Below are positions 61,564 through 64,000 of a DNA stretch of 64,000 nucleotides, in pieces (positions within the stretch are counted from its first letter, which is position 1; every line of letters starts with the position of its first letter). Below the pieces are notes generated by a model. That model was given only the letters and a program-made list of their open reading frames with translations. It was not told the origin of the DNA and did no database searches. A program made the translations under genes and the position numbers. Source of the DNA: an uncultured Pirellulales bacterium (lineage in GTDB: Bacteria; Planctomycetota; Planctomycetia; Pirellulales; Thermoguttaceae); the NCBI GenBank assembly GCA_938015445.1, contig CALLPE010000001.1, positions 58,288 through 122,287 on the forward strand, read 5' to 3'.

Positions 61564-62841
61564 ATGCGGATATGTTTGGAATACGGTAGAACCGGGCTAC
61601 AGGTAGAGCTGCCTGATCGCCACGTGGTGAAGATTCTCCAGTACTCGGCTGCCGAGCCGCTGGCCGATCCTATCGCGGCTATCGAGCGGGCGTTAGACGA
61701 TCCGATCGGAACCGCGCCGCTGTTGGCGCTGGCCCGCCAACGCCGCAACGCCTGTGTGGTGGTCAGCGACATCACGCGGCCAGTGCCCAATTCGCTTTTG
61801 CTGCCCCCGTTGCTCAGGCGCTTGGAGCAGGCCGGGCTCCGGCGCGAAGACATCCTCATCCTAGTAGCCACTGGACTTCACCGCCCTAACCGCGGCCATG
61901 AACTGCTCGAAATGCTCGGCCAATATGTGGTGGAGAACTATCGCATCGAAAACCACGACGGGCGTGACTTGTCTTCCCACACCTATCTGGGACAGACGCC
62001 GCGCGGCGTGCCGATCTGGATCGACAGCCGATACGTAAACGCCGAGTTGAAGATCACCACCGGCCTGATCGAGCCGCACTTGATGGCCGGGTTCTCTGGC
62101 GGGCGGAAGTTGATTTGTCCGGGATTGGCAGCCCTGGAAACGGTCAAGGTGTGGCACGGCCCGGATTTTCTAGAGCACCCTAATGCCCGGGCGGGATGCC
62201 TGGAGGGCAATCCGGTGCATGAGGAGAACACGTATATCGGTCGTAGGGCAGGCTGCGATTTCATTGTCAATGTGGTAATCGACGCCCAGCGGCGAGTGCT
62301 GAAAGTCGTAGCCGGCGACATGGAGGCCGCTTTCTACCAGGGCGTGGCGACTGCCCGACGTGTTGTCCGCGATACGCTGCCCGCGCCGGTCGATATAGTG
62401 GTCACTACCGCGGCAGGCTATCCGCTGGACGCCACGTTTTACCAATCGATCAAAGGCATGGTAGCGGCGCTGCCCATCGTCCGCGCCGGGGGAACGATAA
62501 TCTTGGCCGCCGAGATGAGCGAGGGCATCGGCAGCCCGGAGTTCCAGCGGCTCTTCGAGGAAAATCCATCGCTAGACGTGTTCTTCGAGCGGCTGCTCAG
62601 CAAGAGCAGTTTCACGCTCGACCAGTGGCAATTGGAAGAGATGGCCAAGGTGGCCAGGCAGGCCAAGATCAAAGTGTACTGCAACCGGTTGCCTGCCGAG
62701 CAGTTGCGGCGCCTATTCGTAGAACCAGTACAAAGCGTCGAAGCTGCCGTGGCCGAAAGTCTTGCCGAGTACGGCCCCAGTGCCACCATCGCAGTAATCC
62801 CCAAGGGGCCGTATGTGCTGGCGGAACTGGCCCAGCAGTGA
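61564..62841 (+). CDS. LarA-family nickel-pincer racemase-like protein (DUF2088)
   Basis: A 425-residue protein of the lactate racemase LarA family; the ATG at 61564 was chosen. The key residues of the Lactobacillus enzyme are conserved by position: Arg72 in SDITRPVP, His106 in GLHRP, His172 in [11 protein letters not shown], Lys182 (which holds the nickel pincer cofactor) in GGRKLICPG, His198 in VKVWHGP, and the Gln/Lys pair in FYQSIKG. LarA homologues racemise or epimerise lactate and other alpha-hydroxy acids. The cofactor-making genes larB, larC and larE are not in the window, so activity depends on genes elsewhere. Confidence 0.92.
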   Translation: MRICLEYGRTGLQVELPDRHVVKILQYSAAEPLADPIAAIERALDDPIGTAPLLALARQRRNACVVVSDITRPVPNSLLLPPLLRRLEQAGLRREDILILVATGLHRPNRGHELLEMLGQYVVENYRIENHDGRDLSSHTYLGQTPRGVPIWIDSRYVNAELKITTGLIEPHLMAGFSGGRKLICPGLAALETVKVWHGPDFLEHPNARAGCLEGNPVHEENTYIGRRAGCDFIVNVVIDAQRRVLKVVAGDMEAAFYQGVATARRVVRDTLPAPVDIVVTTAAGYPLDATFYQSIKGMVAALPIVRAGGTIILAAEMSEGIGSPEFQRLFEENPSLDVFFERLLSKSSFTLDQWQLEEMAKVARQAKIKVYCNRLPAEQLRRLFVEPVQSVEAAVAESLAEYGPSATIAVIPKGPYVLAELAQQ

Positions 62842-63333
62842 GCAAACTTTGCCCTGACAGACCCACCAAATGCGAAAGTGCTCCGGCGCCGGTTTTTGGC
62901 GAATTTCGAGCGATTCCGAGGGCCGGGAACGTTCACTATTCGCAGGACATTTGCAGTACTGCTGCTTACGGTGCCGCTCAATCCGCATGGTTACTCCCCG
63001 TAGCCGATGATAACAGCAGATCGAATGCTCGACCATTGACGGCAGCCGGTTGCGTTGCAGGTGGAAGCAGGCGGGGGAGGCAAAGGGGTAGAAGTTGCGT
63101 AGCAAGGGAGGGACCAACTTTCCTCCAGCCGTCGGAGGTAAGACGACCCCGGCCGTGCCTCTAGAGCCAGGCACGCCTCCAGAATTGCCCCACGTCTGGC
63201 CTGCGGCCGCAGCCAACGGCCGCGGGCCGCCCCCTGTCGCTGAACTTAGAGGCGCACGGCCTCGCCGCCACGCCCTAACCCGGTCTGGAGCCCATCCACC
63301 GCCGCGACAAAGTGGGTTTCTCCACGGCGGTGT
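62842..63333. other. intergenic stretch next to the transposase remnant
   Basis: About 490 bases with no supported gene. From about 63105 it becomes GC-rich with small inverted repeats (GTGCCT/AGGCAC at about 63154 on, CCTCC/GGAGG near 63123), so this part may be the non-coding end of the degraded insertion sequence. Confidence 0.45.
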
Positions 63334-63956
63334 TTAGCCCACCAACCGCAGACGATGCTGTTTTTCACGCCTCCTCAGCCGTTTCTTCCTCCGTGGACGC
63401 GGTACCTTAGCCCTCACCCGCCCATACAAGGCCTGGGCGATAGGTGTGAGTTTCGTCTGCCCCAAAGTCCCTTCCCATCGCGGGGCCATGGCCAGCAAGG
63501 TGGCAAACGCCGCATGCACCACCAGGATCACCCCCAGCAAGGCAAAAAACCGGCGGCTGCCCGTCAGGTTCCCGTCGTCGGCCCCCCAGAAAACTTCAGC
63601 CGTCCTATCACCCGTTCCACCGCCGTGCGCCCCTTGTACAACCGCTCGAACTTCTTCGTCGCCTGTGGCACCGCCTCCTCCGACTCGATGCCGATCAACT
63701 TCCGCAGCGACTCGTTGCGTCGCAGTTCGCCCAGGCAGGCCTCGATCGAGGGATGACGCAGGGCCACGCTCAGCACCAGCACGCCCCAGGCCACACGCAC
63801 GGGAACGTCGTCGCGTCCTCTGCCCCGAGCCGCCTGGAGCCCGTCCAACAAATCCCCGTCAGGAATGACCTCCAGGAGTTGTTTAATCGTCTTGAGGGTG
63901 GGGCTGTCTTCCAGTTCGTCCCAGGCGAACAACGGCTGGGTGACTTGGATGCGCAT
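63334..63956 (-). pseudogene. degraded insertion-sequence transposase (IS1182/IS5-like), internal deletion and frameshift
   Basis: Two frames together form the ends of one transposase. 63564-63956 carries the N-terminal DUF772-type region (DLLDGLQAARGRGRDDVPVRV to IESEEAVPQ) joined directly to a C-terminal piece (FERLYKGRTAVERVIGRLK). The central DDE core normally between them is missing. The C-terminus continues in another frame (63334-63540, VILVVHAAFATLLAMAPRWEG and on). The switch falls in a T/G-rich run near 63585-63597 with one base too few or too many. It is therefore a remnant that cannot transpose itself. Confidence 0.85.
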
Positions 63957-64000
63957 TGGCGGGTCCTTGGTGCGAGGGGGTGGCAGTTCGAGCCAACGAC

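Noticed and set aside
63564..63600. Programmed ribosomal frameshift in the transposase
   Set aside because: The run at the frame change is not a classical slippery heptamer, and the DDE core is missing, so ordinary decay or a sequencing error in a homopolymer is more likely.

Overview
The window comes from a bacterium of the phylum Planctomycetota, most likely order Pirellulales. The evidence is a DUF1559 prepilin-like protein with the H-x9-DG motif, two OmpL-like (BBP2) porins, a Tat-exported Gfo/Idh/MocA oxidoreductase, the PVC-specific small basic protein, and many long secreted proteins of unknown function. GC content is high, genes are well spaced, and there are few long operons. A thermophilic relative such as Thermogutta is possible, but that is a guess.

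Left end (1-10842): a cut-off beta-hydroxyacid dehydrogenase; a membrane-microdomain locus on the minus strand (long NfeD with two ClpP-like domains, short NfeD, FloA flotillin, and an unknown membrane protein overlapping floA by 4 nt); a 1-kb repeat-bearing gap; a small planctomycete HTH-like protein; DNA polymerase X overlapping a YceH/DUF480 protein; and a protein with a degenerate HNH/zinc tail.

Glycan region (11344-18622): a GDP-mannose-epimerase-like SDR enzyme, two GT4 glycosyltransferases, a NodU-type carbamoyltransferase and a DUF362 protein. Together they suggest synthesis of a carbamoylated surface glycan or glycoconjugate.

Middle (18849-39000): a 214-bp element bounded by perfect 19-bp inverted repeats; a HEAT-repeat protein; an iron-sulfur-flavoprotein-like reductase; a Gfo/Idh oxidoreductase; a DUF1559 protein with a terminator; a run of secreted carbohydrate-active proteins (double pectate-lyase-3 protein, sialate O-acetylesterase-like protein, two large unknowns); a zinc-ribbon membrane protein with a DUF2752 partner; a lipoprotein that fuses Memo-like and AMMECR1 domains; and a membrane-embedded spermidine-synthase-like protein.

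Right part (39138-64000): threonine aldolase; a secreted GH116 enzyme with an inserted module; zinc alcohol dehydrogenase followed by a secreted propeller-like protein; two paralogous porins; an unknown TIM-barrel-like protein; a two-domain esterase; BioD; a 2-oxoacid dehydrogenase E2; HisA; an EF-G paralogue; tRNA-Lys(CUU); the small basic protein; a LarA-family protein; and a broken transposase.

A signal running through the window is that many intergenic spaces carry short tandem or direct repeats (units of about 10 to 49 bp, 2 to 12 copies). In one case the array includes the 3' end of a porin gene. These repeats and the 19-bp inverted-repeat element are the least explained structures here.
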